Assembly: GCA_038526915.1 (NCBI GenBank)
Contig: JBCBGF010000005.1
Span: 124,001 to 188,000, forward strand
Direction: 5' to 3'
Source: JBCBGF01 sp038526915
GTDB lineage: Bacteria; Pseudomonadota; Alphaproteobacteria; Rhodobacterales; Rhodobacteraceae
DNA: 64,000 bases
The notes beneath the pieces were generated by a model. That model ran no database searches. It was not told the DNA's origin and saw nothing but the letters and a program-made list of their open reading frames with translations. Shown here piece after piece: positions 24,670 through 33,775 of the stretch (positions are counted from its first letter, which is position 1; every line of letters starts with the position of its first letter). The position numbers and the translations under genes were made by a program.

Positions 24670-25311
24670 ATGCCACAGGACATCACGCCCGAATTGCTGT
24701 TGCAAGCTTATGCCAGCGGGATCTTCCCGATGGCCGAGCGTGAAGATGCGCTGGAAGTCTTCTGGGTAGATCCCAATGAGCGAGGCATCCTTCCGCTGGA
24801 CGCCTTTCATATATCACGCTCGTTGCGGCGCAGGATCCGCAGCGGCGTCTTCCAGATCACGGTCAATCAGGACTTCGACGGGGTGGTTGCGGGCTGCGCC
24901 GATCGTGCGGAGACATGGATCAATCCAACCATACGGGATCTTTATTCCGGCCTGTTCCGCCGCGGTCGCGCGCATTCGCTGGAGGTTTGGCACGAGGATA
25001 AGCTCGCCGGCGGGGTCTACGGCGTGTCGCTTGGTGCGGCGTTCTTCGGGGAAAGCATGTTTTCACGACGCACCGACGCCTCAAAAGTCGCGCTGGCCTA
25101 TCTAGTGGATCGCTTGAAGACAGGCGGGTTCAGGCTGTTTGACGCGCAGTTTCTGACCGCGCATCTGCAAAGCCTGGGTGCCATCGAGATCTCGCGCATA
25201 AACTATCATCACCTCTTGAGAGAGGCCGTGTTAGCACATGCCGATTTCGATGGTGCGGGCGCGATCCCGAGCCCTCAGGAATTGCTGCAGCGGATGACCC
25301 ACACGTCATAG
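24670..25311 (+). CDS. aat: Leucyl/phenylalanyl-tRNA--protein transferase
   Basis: A 213-residue cytosolic transferase of the N-degron pathway, adding Leu or Phe to proteins with N-terminal Arg or Lys. Motifs: ELLLQAYASGIFPMA, WVDPNERGILPLD, VYGVSLGAAFFGESMFSRR and FDAQFLTAHLQSLGA. Its 3' end overlaps the end of the convergent DUF2155 gene by 37 nt. Confidence 0.97.
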   Translation: MPQDITPELLLQAYASGIFPMAEREDALEVFWVDPNERGILPLDAFHISRSLRRRIRSGVFQITVNQDFDGVVAGCADRAETWINPTIRDLYSGLFRRGRAHSLEVWHEDKLAGGVYGVSLGAAFFGESMFSRRTDASKVALAYLVDRLKTGGFRLFDAQFLTAHLQSLGAIEISRINYHHLLREAVLAHADFDGAGAIPSPQELLQRMTHTS

Positions 25312-26291
25312 CGCGGATGATCCAGCGCGTTCAGCGCCGGACTTGCCGCCATCATCCACCCCTGAAATGCCGGATCGGACAGGCCTTCGACCGTGATATC
25401 AAGCCAAGCATAGGCATTGCCTGATGGATTGGCGACAGGATACCGGCATTCGCTGAGCGAGACGGACAACCGCCCCAATTGCGCGGTTTCGCCCACCGCG
25501 ATCTCGATATCACGCACCACGCCTGACACCTTGTCCAACCCGCGCAAGACGGCAGCCGGGGCCTGATCGACGGCCTCCGCCGGGGCTGCACGGGGGCGCA
25601 AACCGATCGTCTCAGACGTGCTGCTGCCCGACAGGCTCTCAACAACGATGCTGCCGCTGATGATTTCTTCGGCGGCCTGAAGCTCCGGCAGAACTGAATC
25701 CGGCGCAGGCTCGGCCACTTCTTCGCGCAGGGTGTTAAGAACGTCTTCGATCACTGGGGCAAGTTGGTCAGTTTCGGGGGTTTCTGCCTGGGCAATAACC
25801 TCCGGCGCTTCATCCGCTTCAACACTGCTGCCCCTCGGAATAGGCCGCGTTCGGGGCAGCGCGATCTCCTGTACCTGGATCACGCGCCGACCGCTTTGCT
25901 GCGGCAACACCGGTGACGGGGTCACAACTGGTGTCAGATCGGACGCAGGCGGGACCGCCGGCAAAGAAAGCGCTTGCCCGCCCACAGCAACGCGCTGGGC
26001 AAGGCTGGGCACTGCGGCATCGTCTCTCGCCACTTGGCTCTCGGGCGCGGGCTGCGCCGGGGCCTCAACCAGCGGCGACCTCTGCACCGGGCGCGGACGC
26101 GGGCGTGTGCCCCAGACCGCGCGCGGCACCACGTTGATCCCCGGACGTGCGGTTTGCCGGATCGTGGGTTGTTCACGCTCTCGCACGGTTGGCAGGTTGG
26201 CATCAGGTGTGAATACCGGCAGCCGCACCCCACCCTCCTGCGCGGCCAAGGGCGTTGCGAGGATGCAGGCGAAAATCGCCAGCCGCATCAC
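25275..26291 (-). CDS. DUF2155 domain-containing exported protein
   Basis: A 338-residue protein with a short signal peptide (MMRLAIFACILATPLAAQ), a long P/E/A-rich variable region (about 20-250), and a C-terminal DUF2155 domain (LDKVSGVVRDIEIAVGETAQ to the end, with a CRYP cysteine and a second cysteine near the C-terminus that may pair). DUF2155 is an alphaproteobacterial envelope domain of unknown function. Overlaps the mlaD stop by 4 nt and runs 37 nt into aat. Confidence 0.88.
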   Translation of the reverse strand: MMRLAIFACILATPLAAQEGGVRLPVFTPDANLPTVREREQPTIRQTARPGINVVPRAVWGTRPRPRPVQRSPLVEAPAQPAPESQVARDDAAVPSLAQRVAVGGQALSLPAVPPASDLTPVVTPSPVLPQQSGRRVIQVQEIALPRTRPIPRGSSVEADEAPEVIAQAETPETDQLAPVIEDVLNTLREEVAEPAPDSVLPELQAAEEIISGSIVVESLSGSSTSETIGLRPRAAPAEAVDQAPAAVLRGLDKVSGVVRDIEIAVGETAQLGRLSVSLSECRYPVANPSGNAYAWLDITVEGLSDPAFQGWMMAASPALNALDHPRYDVWVIRCSNS

Positions 26292-26734
26292 TCGTCGCCG
26301 CCCGATACGAATTTGAGAAGCAGCGAGATGATCGAAACAGAACTCTCGGTATCGATCACTTCGTCGCCGGGCTCATAGTTGAAGGACGACCCGCCAGGCA
26401 GAACCTCAACAAACGTGCCGCCGAGCAACCCTTCGGAAGCTATGACCAGCGATGTGTCGTCAGGCAAAAGGATCTCTTCGTCGATCGAGAAACGGGCGGT
26501 CGCGCGGAAGCTATCGGGATCGAGGTCCAGCCCAGTGACGGTGCCCACCTTCACCCCAGCCAAACGCACGTCCGTCCCAACCGTCACGCCTTCCGCGGAC
26601 CGGAAACTTGCGGTCAGATCATATGACCCGCTTGCCGCGCCCACACCGGAAAACTGGCTGGCGTAGATCAGGAACCCCGCAGCAGCCGCCACCACGGCGC
26701 CGCCGACGATCACTTCGGTTGTATGCGAACTCAT
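26288..26734 (-). CDS. mlaD: MlaD-family outer-membrane lipid-asymmetry protein
   Basis: A 148-residue inner-membrane anchored periplasmic protein: one N-terminal membrane helix (VIVGGAVVAAAAGFLIYASQ), then one MCE domain with RSAEGVTVGTDVRLAGVKVG and SEGLLGGTFVEV. MCE proteins form hexameric rings that pass phospholipids for the Mla pathway. The other mla genes (mlaE, mlaF) are not in the window. Lies between NDUFA12 (4-nt gap) and DUF2155 genes, a common alphaproteobacterial order. Confidence 0.9.
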   Translation of the reverse strand: MSSHTTEVIVGGAVVAAAAGFLIYASQFSGVGAASGSYDLTASFRSAEGVTVGTDVRLAGVKVGTVTGLDLDPDSFRATARFSIDEEILLPDDTSLVIASEGLLGGTFVEVLPGGSSFNYEPGDEVIDTESSVSIISLLLKFVSGGDE

Positions 26735-26738
26735 CAGC

Positions 26739-27122
26739 TTATTCCGGCTGCCAGGCTTCGTAATCGCTGCGTGCAGCGGGTTCAGGCCGCCGGATTGAAC
26801 CCTCGGGCGCATAGGCCATGGCCGTCCCCGTCAGGTTTTCCTGATGCGGCTTTTCCCATGCCTTACGCTTGAGCGCGACCTCGGTCGGCGGCTCATCCCA
26901 TGTCCGGTGCAGCCAGCCGTGCCATTCCGGGCTGATCCGGCTTGCCTCAGCTTCACCGTTAAACACGACCCAGCGCCGGCTCCCATCGGCGGTTTGGTAG
27001 AACACGTTCCCCTGATCGTCTTCGCCCACGCGCTTGCCCTTGCGCCATGTGAAAAGCTGGGTGCCCAGAGTCTGACTGTCCCACCAAGTGACGGCGCGCA
27101 AAACGGTTCGAAAGATGCCCAT
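26739..27122 (-). CDS. NADH:ubiquinone oxidoreductase subunit NDUFA12-like
   Basis: A 127-residue accessory subunit of respiratory complex I, beginning MGIFRTVLRAVTWWDSQTLG with AGGAG before the ATG at 27122. The central motif RRWVVFNGEAEASRISPEWHGWLH is diagnostic for the family, which is present in alphaproteobacteria and mitochondria. Confidence 0.93.
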   Translation of the reverse strand: MGIFRTVLRAVTWWDSQTLGTQLFTWRKGKRVGEDDQGNVFYQTADGSRRWVVFNGEAEASRISPEWHGWLHRTWDEPPTEVALKRKAWEKPHQENLTGTAMAYAPEGSIRRPEPAARSDYEAWQPE

Positions 27123-27233
27123 CGGCAGTGCTCCTGTGGTGCGTGGCTCTGATATGGCCCATGGGGCGAGGCACGTCCAGCGCCATTGCCCCCAGTGCGG
27201 GGATTTGCGCCAGCAATTGCTGACCATCAGGGA

Positions 27234-27977
27234 CTAACCCTTTGGCGACTTTTCGTTGGAATACCGGGCGATTGCGCGGCGATACCGCAGCCGGCGAACA
27301 TCCCGCATCAGGCGCGACGCGATCCCGCCGCGATGTTTGGACAGCGTCGACCCACCCAGTTGATCCGAAATGTCGACCACACCGCTTGGCCAGACAACAA
27401 GCGGGCACATGTCAGTCACCCACGACATCTGCAAAAAGGCATCCACAGGTCGATCGAACGTACTCGTAAGCTCCAAAAGACGCACGGCCGTGGTCCGGCC
27501 AAAGACCTGCGCCTGCATCCCCAGACCGATGGCGTCTGCACGAAACATCCGCGCGTCCTCCGCCGTCGCCAAAGCTGCGCCACCCCGGTCACGCGGTTTC
27601 CAGGGAAACCGGATCCAACAGCTTTCGTCGATATGCGGAGCGGCCAAATTCCATGCGCGGGCAAACGCGGCGGCGGTCAGCGCAACGTCATCTTCGACCA
27701 CAAACCCCGCGTCTTGGTCGCTCTGCACAATCCGCTGCCATGCGGCCCGGTAGCTCAGAAACACTGCGATTTCGGTATCGTTCAGTCCAAACGGATAGCG
27801 TGGATCCCATAGTCCTTGCGGGACATACGCCTCTCTGGCCTGCGCCGTGAGGGTCTGGGCGTCCACTGCGGCGCAAATCTCAGACGGAAACGGAAGGCTC
27901 TTTCGCAAGGCAACCACGTTGTCACGCCGTGCCGTTGCCCGGCTCAGATGCAGGATCAGACCGAAAATGGGTGCCAA
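27234..27977 (-). CDS. Glycosyltransferase family 25 protein
   Basis: A 247-residue protein with the GT25 pattern: LSRATARRDN near the start, LNDTEIAVFLSYRAAWQRIV, then FVVEDDVAL with the EDD catalytic or metal motif. GT25 enzymes add sugars (often beta-galactose) to lipopolysaccharide. The acceptor here is unknown. Solitary, downstream of betA on the same strand with a gap of 186 bp. Confidence 0.82.
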   Translation of the reverse strand: MAPIFGLILHLSRATARRDNVVALRKSLPFPSEICAAVDAQTLTAQAREAYVPQGLWDPRYPFGLNDTEIAVFLSYRAAWQRIVQSDQDAGFVVEDDVALTAAAFARAWNLAAPHIDESCWIRFPWKPRDRGGAALATAEDARMFRADAIGLGMQAQVFGRTTAVRLLELTSTFDRPVDAFLQMSWVTDMCPLVVWPSGVVDISDQLGGSTLSKHRGGIASRLMRDVRRLRYRRAIARYSNEKSPKG

Positions 27978-28163
27978 TGATCTACCCGCCTATGCCTTCT
28001 GCCAGCGTCCTACTCCGAAATCCGGGCCACCACCAGCGGGCGTGGCCAGAGATTGATGGCTCCCCTTGGCATCGTGTGGGACACAGACGTCTCGATCCCA
28101 CGATCTCTGTCGCGTACGCCGGAGTCGCACACACTCGTCCCCGTGACTGTATTGGCCGACCCG

Positions 28164-29861
28164 TTACAGCGCTTGCGCCTCTCCATAGACAGAACGCTGC
28201 GCCCTTTGCCAGTTCGGTGCCAGGACGGGTGCCCGATTATCGGCTGGAAGCAACGGCTTGCCCAGAATGTGATCGGCGGCCTTTTCACCCACCATAATGG
28301 ACGGTCCGTTCAAGTTGCCATTGGTGATCTGCGGAAAGATCGAACTATCGGCGACCCGCAGCTTATCCACACCAATGACCCGCGTCTGGGGGTCCACGAC
28401 CGCCGCCGGATCGTGCCGCCCACCCATACGGCACGTGCCGCACGGGTGGTAGGCGCTTTCGGCATGGCCGCGAATGAAGTCATCCAGGGCATCATCGCTT
28501 TGCACGTCGCGCCCTGGCGCGATTTCATGCCGCGTCAACTGCGCGAGCGCGGGCGCATTCACGATCTCCCTGACCATCCGGATGCCTGTCCGAAAGCTCT
28601 CCCAATCAGTGGGATGGCTCATGTAGTTAAACTTGATGATAGGGGGATCACTCGCCCCTGCGCCCCCAAGGCGCACCGACCCACGACTGGGTGACCGCAT
28701 GGGGCCCACATGCGCCTGATACCCATGGCCCTCAGCCGCAACGGTCCCGTCATAGCGCACTGCGATCGGCAGGAAATGAACCTGTAGATCGGGATAGGCA
28801 ATCCCCGCACGGGACCGCAGGAAGGCAAACGCCTCAAACTGGTTCGACGCCCCCGGCCCCTGCCGCGACACAAGCCATTGCAGACCGACCTGCGCCTTGC
28901 CGATAAGGTTCCAGTACCGAAAGAGGGACACGGGCTGCGATGCGGCCATCTGGACATAGACCTCCAGGTGGTCCTGAAGATTGCTGCCGACGCCAGGACG
29001 GTCTGCGACAACATCGATCCCTGACTCTGCCAGATGTGCCGCGGGCCCGATCCCGGACCGCATCAGGATCAAGGGGCTCCCGATCGCACCGGCGGACAGG
29101 ATCACCTCGCGCCGGGCCGCAAGTCGTTGGGTGCCACCGCCTCGCGTGGTCAGGCAGATGCCCGTGGCCGCGCCGTCTACGATCTCCACCCGGTCAACGA
29201 GGCCGCGCATGAGGGTGCATTGGTCAGACGACATGGCAGGACGCAAATAGGCCGACGCCGCCGACCATCGCTGGCCGTTATGGATTGTGGCGTCCCCCAG
29301 ACCAACCCCTTCCTGTGCCGCACCATTATAGTCCGGCGTGAAGGGATATCCGGCCTGCTGCGCCGCCTCGACAAACGCCGTTGTCAGGGGGTCGCGCCCC
29401 TCAGCCTGGCGGACATGGAGCGGGCCGTCCTGCCCCCGCCAAGAAGACGGATGCGGGCCCTGCCACGTCTCCATTCGCCGGAAATAGGGTAGCACATCGG
29501 CATAGCCCCACCCGGTTGCTCCAAGTTCCGCCCACGTGTCGAAATCATGGGCATGACCCCGCACGTAGACCATTCCGTTGATCGATGACGACCCGCCCAC
29601 AACCTTGCCCCGCGGACATGCGAGGCGTCGCCCGCCCAAATGCGGCTCGGGTTGGGTGCGATAGCCCCAGTCGTACCGCGCCATGTTCATCGGATAGCTC
29701 AGCGCACCGGGCATCTGGATCAACGGCCCCGCGTCGCTGCCACCATGCTCCACGACAATGACGGAGGCTCCCGCCTCGACCAAGCGATAGGCAATCGCGC
29801 ATCCCGCCGATCCCGCGCCGACCACGATATAGTCAGCCTCCGTGGGTCCCACCGCCATCAA
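28164..29861 (-). CDS. betA: Choline dehydrogenase (GMC oxidoreductase)
   Basis: A 565-residue FAD enzyme that oxidises choline to betaine aldehyde. FAD site DYIVVGAGSAGCAIAYRL at the N-terminus, GMC signatures RGKVVGGSSSINGMVYVRGH and LSAGAIGSPLILMRSGIG, catalytic histidine in AYHPCGTCRMG. Specificity for choline rests on linkage to betB and betI; other GMC alcohol oxidases look similar. Overlaps betB by 4 nt. Confidence 0.9.
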   Translation of the reverse strand: MMAVGPTEADYIVVGAGSAGCAIAYRLVEAGASVIVVEHGGSDAGPLIQMPGALSYPMNMARYDWGYRTQPEPHLGGRRLACPRGKVVGGSSSINGMVYVRGHAHDFDTWAELGATGWGYADVLPYFRRMETWQGPHPSSWRGQDGPLHVRQAEGRDPLTTAFVEAAQQAGYPFTPDYNGAAQEGVGLGDATIHNGQRWSAASAYLRPAMSSDQCTLMRGLVDRVEIVDGAATGICLTTRGGGTQRLAARREVILSAGAIGSPLILMRSGIGPAAHLAESGIDVVADRPGVGSNLQDHLEVYVQMAASQPVSLFRYWNLIGKAQVGLQWLVSRQGPGASNQFEAFAFLRSRAGIAYPDLQVHFLPIAVRYDGTVAAEGHGYQAHVGPMRSPSRGSVRLGGAGASDPPIIKFNYMSHPTDWESFRTGIRMVREIVNAPALAQLTRHEIAPGRDVQSDDALDDFIRGHAESAYHPCGTCRMGGRHDPAAVVDPQTRVIGVDKLRVADSSIFPQITNGNLNGPSIMVGEKAADHILGKPLLPADNRAPVLAPNWQRAQRSVYGEAQAL

Positions 29862-31315
29862 TACGGGGCCTCCACCCCGCCCATTCCGACATAGACCGAC
29901 TTGATCTGGGTGTAGTGTTCGATGGCGGCCTTAGCGTTCTCACGCCCCAGACCCGACGCCTTAACCCCGCCAAAGGGCAGGCCCGCTGGCGTAAGATTGT
30001 AGGTGTTGATCCAACAGGTCCCGGCCTCCAGCCGCGCGATCACGCGATGGGCACGCGCCAGATCACGCGAAAAGACACCTGCCGCCAGGCCAAACTCGGT
30101 GTCGTTGGCCCGAGCCACCACCTCATCTTCGTCCTCAAAACTCAGGACGGACATCACGGGGCCAAAGACCTCATCCCGGGCAATCGTCATCGTGTCGGTC
30201 ACATCGGCAAACACCGTGGGCTCAATGAACCAACCAGGCCGATCCACGCGCCCGCCGCCGGTGACAAGCCGCGCCCCCTCTTCCCGGGCGCGTTGGATAT
30301 AGCCCAAAACGATCTCCATCTGGGCCGCGCTGACCAGGGGCCCAAAGTTCACCGACGCATCCAGCGGATCCCCGATGACGACGCCATCAAGACGCGCACT
30401 CAGCCTGTCAAGGAAGGCGGGCAGGATCTGCCTTTGCACAAACACCCGCGTCCCGTTCGAGCAGATCTGTCCCGAGGAATAGAAATTTCCCAGGATCGCG
30501 CCCGACACCGCATCGTCGATATCGGCATCCTCGAACACGATCAGGGGCGACTTGCCGCCCAGTTCCATTGTGACGGCCTTCATCCCTTGTGCCGCATCGG
30601 CATAGACGCGCCGTCCCGTGCCAACAGAGCCAGTCAGCGACACCTTCGCCACGCGCGCATCCCGCACCAACGCACCACCAACAGCACCACCGCCTTGCAC
30701 CACGTTGAATGCGCCGTCGGGCAGACCAGCCTCGCTCAGGATCTCGGCCAGGGCCAAGGCCGAAAGCGGGGTCTCCTCAGAGGGTTTGAACACCATCGTG
30801 TTGCCGCAGGCCAAGGCGGGCGCCGCCTTCCAACAGGCGATCTGGATCGGGTAATTCCAGGCCCCGATGCCCACGCAGACCCCCAGCGGCTCGCGCCGGG
30901 TGTAGGCCCAGTCTTCGCCAAACGGGATGTGTTCGCCGGTTAGATCAGCAGCCAGGCTGCCGAAATACTCCAGCGCATCCGCCCCGCTCGCCGCATCGGC
31001 CACCCGTGTTTCTTGCAACGGCTTGCCGGTGTCGCGCGTCTCCAGCACAGACAGCGCCTCATTGCGCGCGCGCATGATCTCAGCCGCGCGGCGCAGGATA
31101 CGCCCGCGCTCGATCCCCGGCATACGGGCCCAAGCCTCCGCTGCTGCAGTCGCCGCTTTCAGCGCGGCCTCGACAATATCGGGCGTTGCGTGATGCAGTG
31201 CGGCAATCACATCGCCAGTCGCGGGATATCGCGTCTCAAGCACGTCCCCGCGGTCGTCTTCTACAAAGGCGCCGTTCACGTAGTGGCTTGCCGTGGGCTG
31301 GGCGATATGGGTCAT
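29858..31315 (-). CDS. betB: Betaine aldehyde dehydrogenase
   Basis: A 485-residue NAD(P)-dependent aldehyde dehydrogenase. Catalytic glutamate in MELGGKSPLIVFEDAD and cysteine in SSGQICSNGTRVFV. Converts betaine aldehyde to glycine betaine, an osmoprotectant and methyl donor. Overlaps betI and betA by 4 nt on each side, so the three genes are translationally coupled. Confidence 0.94.
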   Translation of the reverse strand: MTHIAQPTASHYVNGAFVEDDRGDVLETRYPATGDVIAALHHATPDIVEAALKAATAAAEAWARMPGIERGRILRRAAEIMRARNEALSVLETRDTGKPLQETRVADAASGADALEYFGSLAADLTGEHIPFGEDWAYTRREPLGVCVGIGAWNYPIQIACWKAAPALACGNTMVFKPSEETPLSALALAEILSEAGLPDGAFNVVQGGGAVGGALVRDARVAKVSLTGSVGTGRRVYADAAQGMKAVTMELGGKSPLIVFEDADIDDAVSGAILGNFYSSGQICSNGTRVFVQRQILPAFLDRLSARLDGVVIGDPLDASVNFGPLVSAAQMEIVLGYIQRAREEGARLVTGGGRVDRPGWFIEPTVFADVTDTMTIARDEVFGPVMSVLSFEDEDEVVARANDTEFGLAAGVFSRDLARAHRVIARLEAGTCWINTYNLTPAGLPFGGVKASGLGRENAKAAIEHYTQIKSVYVGMGGVEAPY

Positions 31316-31881
31316 GCGTCACGCTCCACCAACGTGTCCACAAGGCGCAGCGCGATGTCGCGGGCCTGACCGGCATCGCCATCAATCGCTGCACGCAGGT
31401 AGAGCCCGTCGATCAGTGCCGCGACGGTTTCGGCGGCGGCATGTGGGTCCGCACAGAGCGGCCGAAACGCATGGGTCAGGTTTGATCGCAGACGCGACTG
31501 GTAGATGCTCAGAAGCCTGCGCGTGCCGTTATCTTCCTGCGCACGGGCATAAAACCCCATCCACGCGCGGATCACTGGACGCTCGAAATAAGCCGGTGCA
31601 AAGCTGGCTGTCACGATTGCATCTGGCCGCGCGCGAGGGCTGTCGGCGGCGCGCAAAACGCGGCGCACCTCTGCCCCAAAGTCCCGCAGAATGTGACGCA
31701 TCGCGGCCAGAAAGATCTCATCCTTGCCACCGAAATAGTGATGGGCCAGCGCCGGCGACATGCCCGCGCGCCGGGCGATCTGACCAACGGTCACGTCGAG
31801 CGATCCGACAGACCCAATCTCATGAATTGTGGCCTGGACCAGCGCGTCGCGCCGGATCGGCTCCATTCCTAGTTTGGGCAT
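31312..31881 (-). CDS. betI: BetI-type TetR repressor
   Basis: About 189 residues beginning MPKLGMEPIRRDALVQATI, the usual BetI start, with GAGGT before the ATG at 31881. Helix-turn-helix GSLDVTVGQIARRAGMSPALAHHYFGGKD. BetI represses the choline genes and releases DNA with choline or betaine aldehyde. An 18-bp palindrome lies 45 bp upstream. The frame stays open for 19 more codons upstream, but they are not family-like. Confidence 0.93.
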   Translation of the reverse strand: MPKLGMEPIRRDALVQATIHEIGSVGSLDVTVGQIARRAGMSPALAHHYFGGKDEIFLAAMRHILRDFGAEVRRVLRAADSPRARPDAIVTASFAPAYFERPVIRAWMGFYARAQEDNGTRRLLSIYQSRLRSNLTHAFRPLCADPHAAAETVAALIDGLYLRAAIDGDAGQARDIALRLVDTLVERDA

Positions 31882-31925
31882 GTGACCTCGGTTTCGCAGA
31901 GTTTCCCACTCGTATCGAAATTTTG

Positions 31926-31943
31926 ATTGATTGGTCAATCAAT
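31926..31943. promoter_or_regulatory. BetI-like operator
   Basis: ATTGATTG-GT-CAATCAAT, a perfect 8-bp-arm palindrome upstream of betI, resembling BetI boxes described for betI promoters in other Proteobacteria. Confidence 0.75.
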
Positions 31944-32137
31944 AAAAAGCACGCAGCTCTTCGTCCTTAATGAAACGGCTCTCTGACTGACTGACTGGGA
32001 TGTGTAACCAACACAGCGTCGGTTTGTAGTAACTTAGGCTCGACCTCTTCTTGCCGAAGCATCCCAGGCCGGACACCTGGCCCCGAAGAAAGGCAAAGCA
32101 CAAACCGAGCCTGCAACGCGAGATCGGCGCCTTGTCA

Positions 32138-33544
32138 CTAAAGCCCGAATGCCTCAATGCCAGGGGTCAGAACAATTGTTAGGCCATGAACTCGATTTGC
32201 TCGAGGGCTTAGTACGTACTCAAGGGAAACCGGCACGCCAGCACGTTCCAGGTCTGTTACGTACGAATATATCCATCCCGACAGATTGTGATCGGCGGCG
32301 AGCATCTTGCATTGGCCCATCAACATCGGCTCAGCACGAAGGGCGTCGATTAATTCTGATGGCTCCAAGGTCGGGCGCGTCGGCCTCTCAAATACGGCTG
32401 CCAATCGCTCCCAATGGTGGTGATCAACCTTTGGTGCCGCCATTGGCTTTCCAGAGCAGTCTTCGTTCAGAGCGAGCTCGGCGATCGCCTCCGCATTTTC
32501 TCTTGGTTGGAACTGTAGGTGCAGAAAGGGAAGCTGCAAAGCAATGAACCCTACAAGCACCGCGTCAACTATCACTCTCGGGTTAACCGCCTGAAGACCC
32601 CACATGCCAATTAGAGCTAAAGAAGGAAGCAAGACCAAGAGATTACGCGGCGTGATGATCGGTTGGTAAATGGAAAGCAAGTGCGTAACGACCAACACAG
32701 TAAGCGCCGGTAGGGCGAGAGACCCAACCTCCCGCGAGACCACTTGACCGCGGGCCGCCAAAGAGATTAGCCCAAGCAACGCACCCAGCGAAGCCACCAT
32801 TGCGAGTGAACTCGCGAAAGTAATGGCAGCGAGTTCTACCCTGGTGATCCAGAAACCGTTTTCTGCGATATATTGCATTCGCGGAAGCGACATCATTACC
32901 CAAAGTGCAAAGCCGATAACCATCGCAATTCCACACGTAGCAAATGCAAACGCGTGGCAACGTCGCCCTTCTTTCGAAGCGACGAGAAAATGCCAACCAA
33001 TCGTAGCCAAAGCCATGGCCGTTCCGAAAAAATGCAATTGGGACAGCGCCACGGACGAAACAAGGCCGATAACAAAATCGACGCGTCCTCTACCGAATGT
33101 CAAAGCAACAGTCATCAAGAGAGAAAGTGCCATCATTCCGAAGTATGACCGTAACTCAACCGAGAAGTACGCGACAGAACTGTTCGCCAGCAGAAGGCCA
33201 ACAAGTATGACTGAGCAGCGACGCCCCAAACGTTGGTCGACCATAATCACCGCGACTGCGGCGACTGCCAAAAACAGCAAATTGACAAGGCGGCCCAGCA
33301 GTATCGCGTAGTCTGCCGAGGCGAGTGATCGGAACAACGAAACGATCAGATAGTAGAGAGGCGGATGAACATCACCGCGCCAAACGTCCAAGGATTCCGA
33401 ACGAGGGCCTCGAGTTGCGTCGAGCGTGAAGACTTCATCATACCAAACTGGACGATCAAGCGAGGAGAGCATTCCAACTAGGAACGCAAAGACCAAGACA
33501 GCGGTTGTCGCCTTAAGTAAAGTAGAAGAGCGTTGCAATGTCAC
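32138..33544 (-). CDS. GT39-like membrane glycosyltransferase family protein
   Basis: A 468-residue polytopic protein with about nine to ten hydrophobic segments. The first periplasmic loop has WYDEVFTLDATRG and DVHPPLYYL, the GT-C pattern of ArnT/PMT-type transferases that use polyprenyl-phosphate sugars. The rest is not conserved enough to name a substrate. Base composition is clearly more AT-rich than all neighbours, with unusual codons, suggesting recent gain. It stands alone between betI and a DMT exporter. Confidence 0.75.
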   Translation of the reverse strand: MTLQRSSTLLKATTAVLVFAFLVGMLSSLDRPVWYDEVFTLDATRGPRSESLDVWRGDVHPPLYYLIVSLFRSLASADYAILLGRLVNLLFLAVAAVAVIMVDQRLGRRCSVILVGLLLANSSVAYFSVELRSYFGMMALSLLMTVALTFGRGRVDFVIGLVSSVALSQLHFFGTAMALATIGWHFLVASKEGRRCHAFAFATCGIAMVIGFALWVMMSLPRMQYIAENGFWITRVELAAITFASSLAMVASLGALLGLISLAARGQVVSREVGSLALPALTVLVVTHLLSIYQPIITPRNLLVLLPSLALIGMWGLQAVNPRVIVDAVLVGFIALQLPFLHLQFQPRENAEAIAELALNEDCSGKPMAAPKVDHHHWERLAAVFERPTRPTLEPSELIDALRAEPMLMGQCKMLAADHNLSGWIYSYVTDLERAGVPVSLEYVLSPRANRVHGLTIVLTPGIEAFGL

Positions 33545-33775
33545 GAAAACCTAAGAAACAGCTTGAAAATTAGGGTCACGCTACCGCTGCAATGCGGCGT
33601 GAGTTAGGCAGTTGGGCATATTTCGGGTATCGCTCTGCCGACCGATGCCTAAAACCGAGCAACACGACCTTACAAGATTTTTCCTTGAGTGGGTGCATCT
33701 GAGTCATCGTGGGCACTCGTTTAGCTGCTGCGCTCTGTGCGCTGCCTAAGTTGCGCAGCCACTAAGCCAGCGCCC

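Noticed and set aside
28363..28371. TTATCCACA inside betA
   Set aside because: It falls in a conserved coding stretch; its occurrence is explained by codons.
31944..32137. Small gene between betI and the GT39-like gene
   Set aside because: The only frame has no ribosome site and no protein-like composition; a short CTGA repeat (near 31983) is the only pattern.
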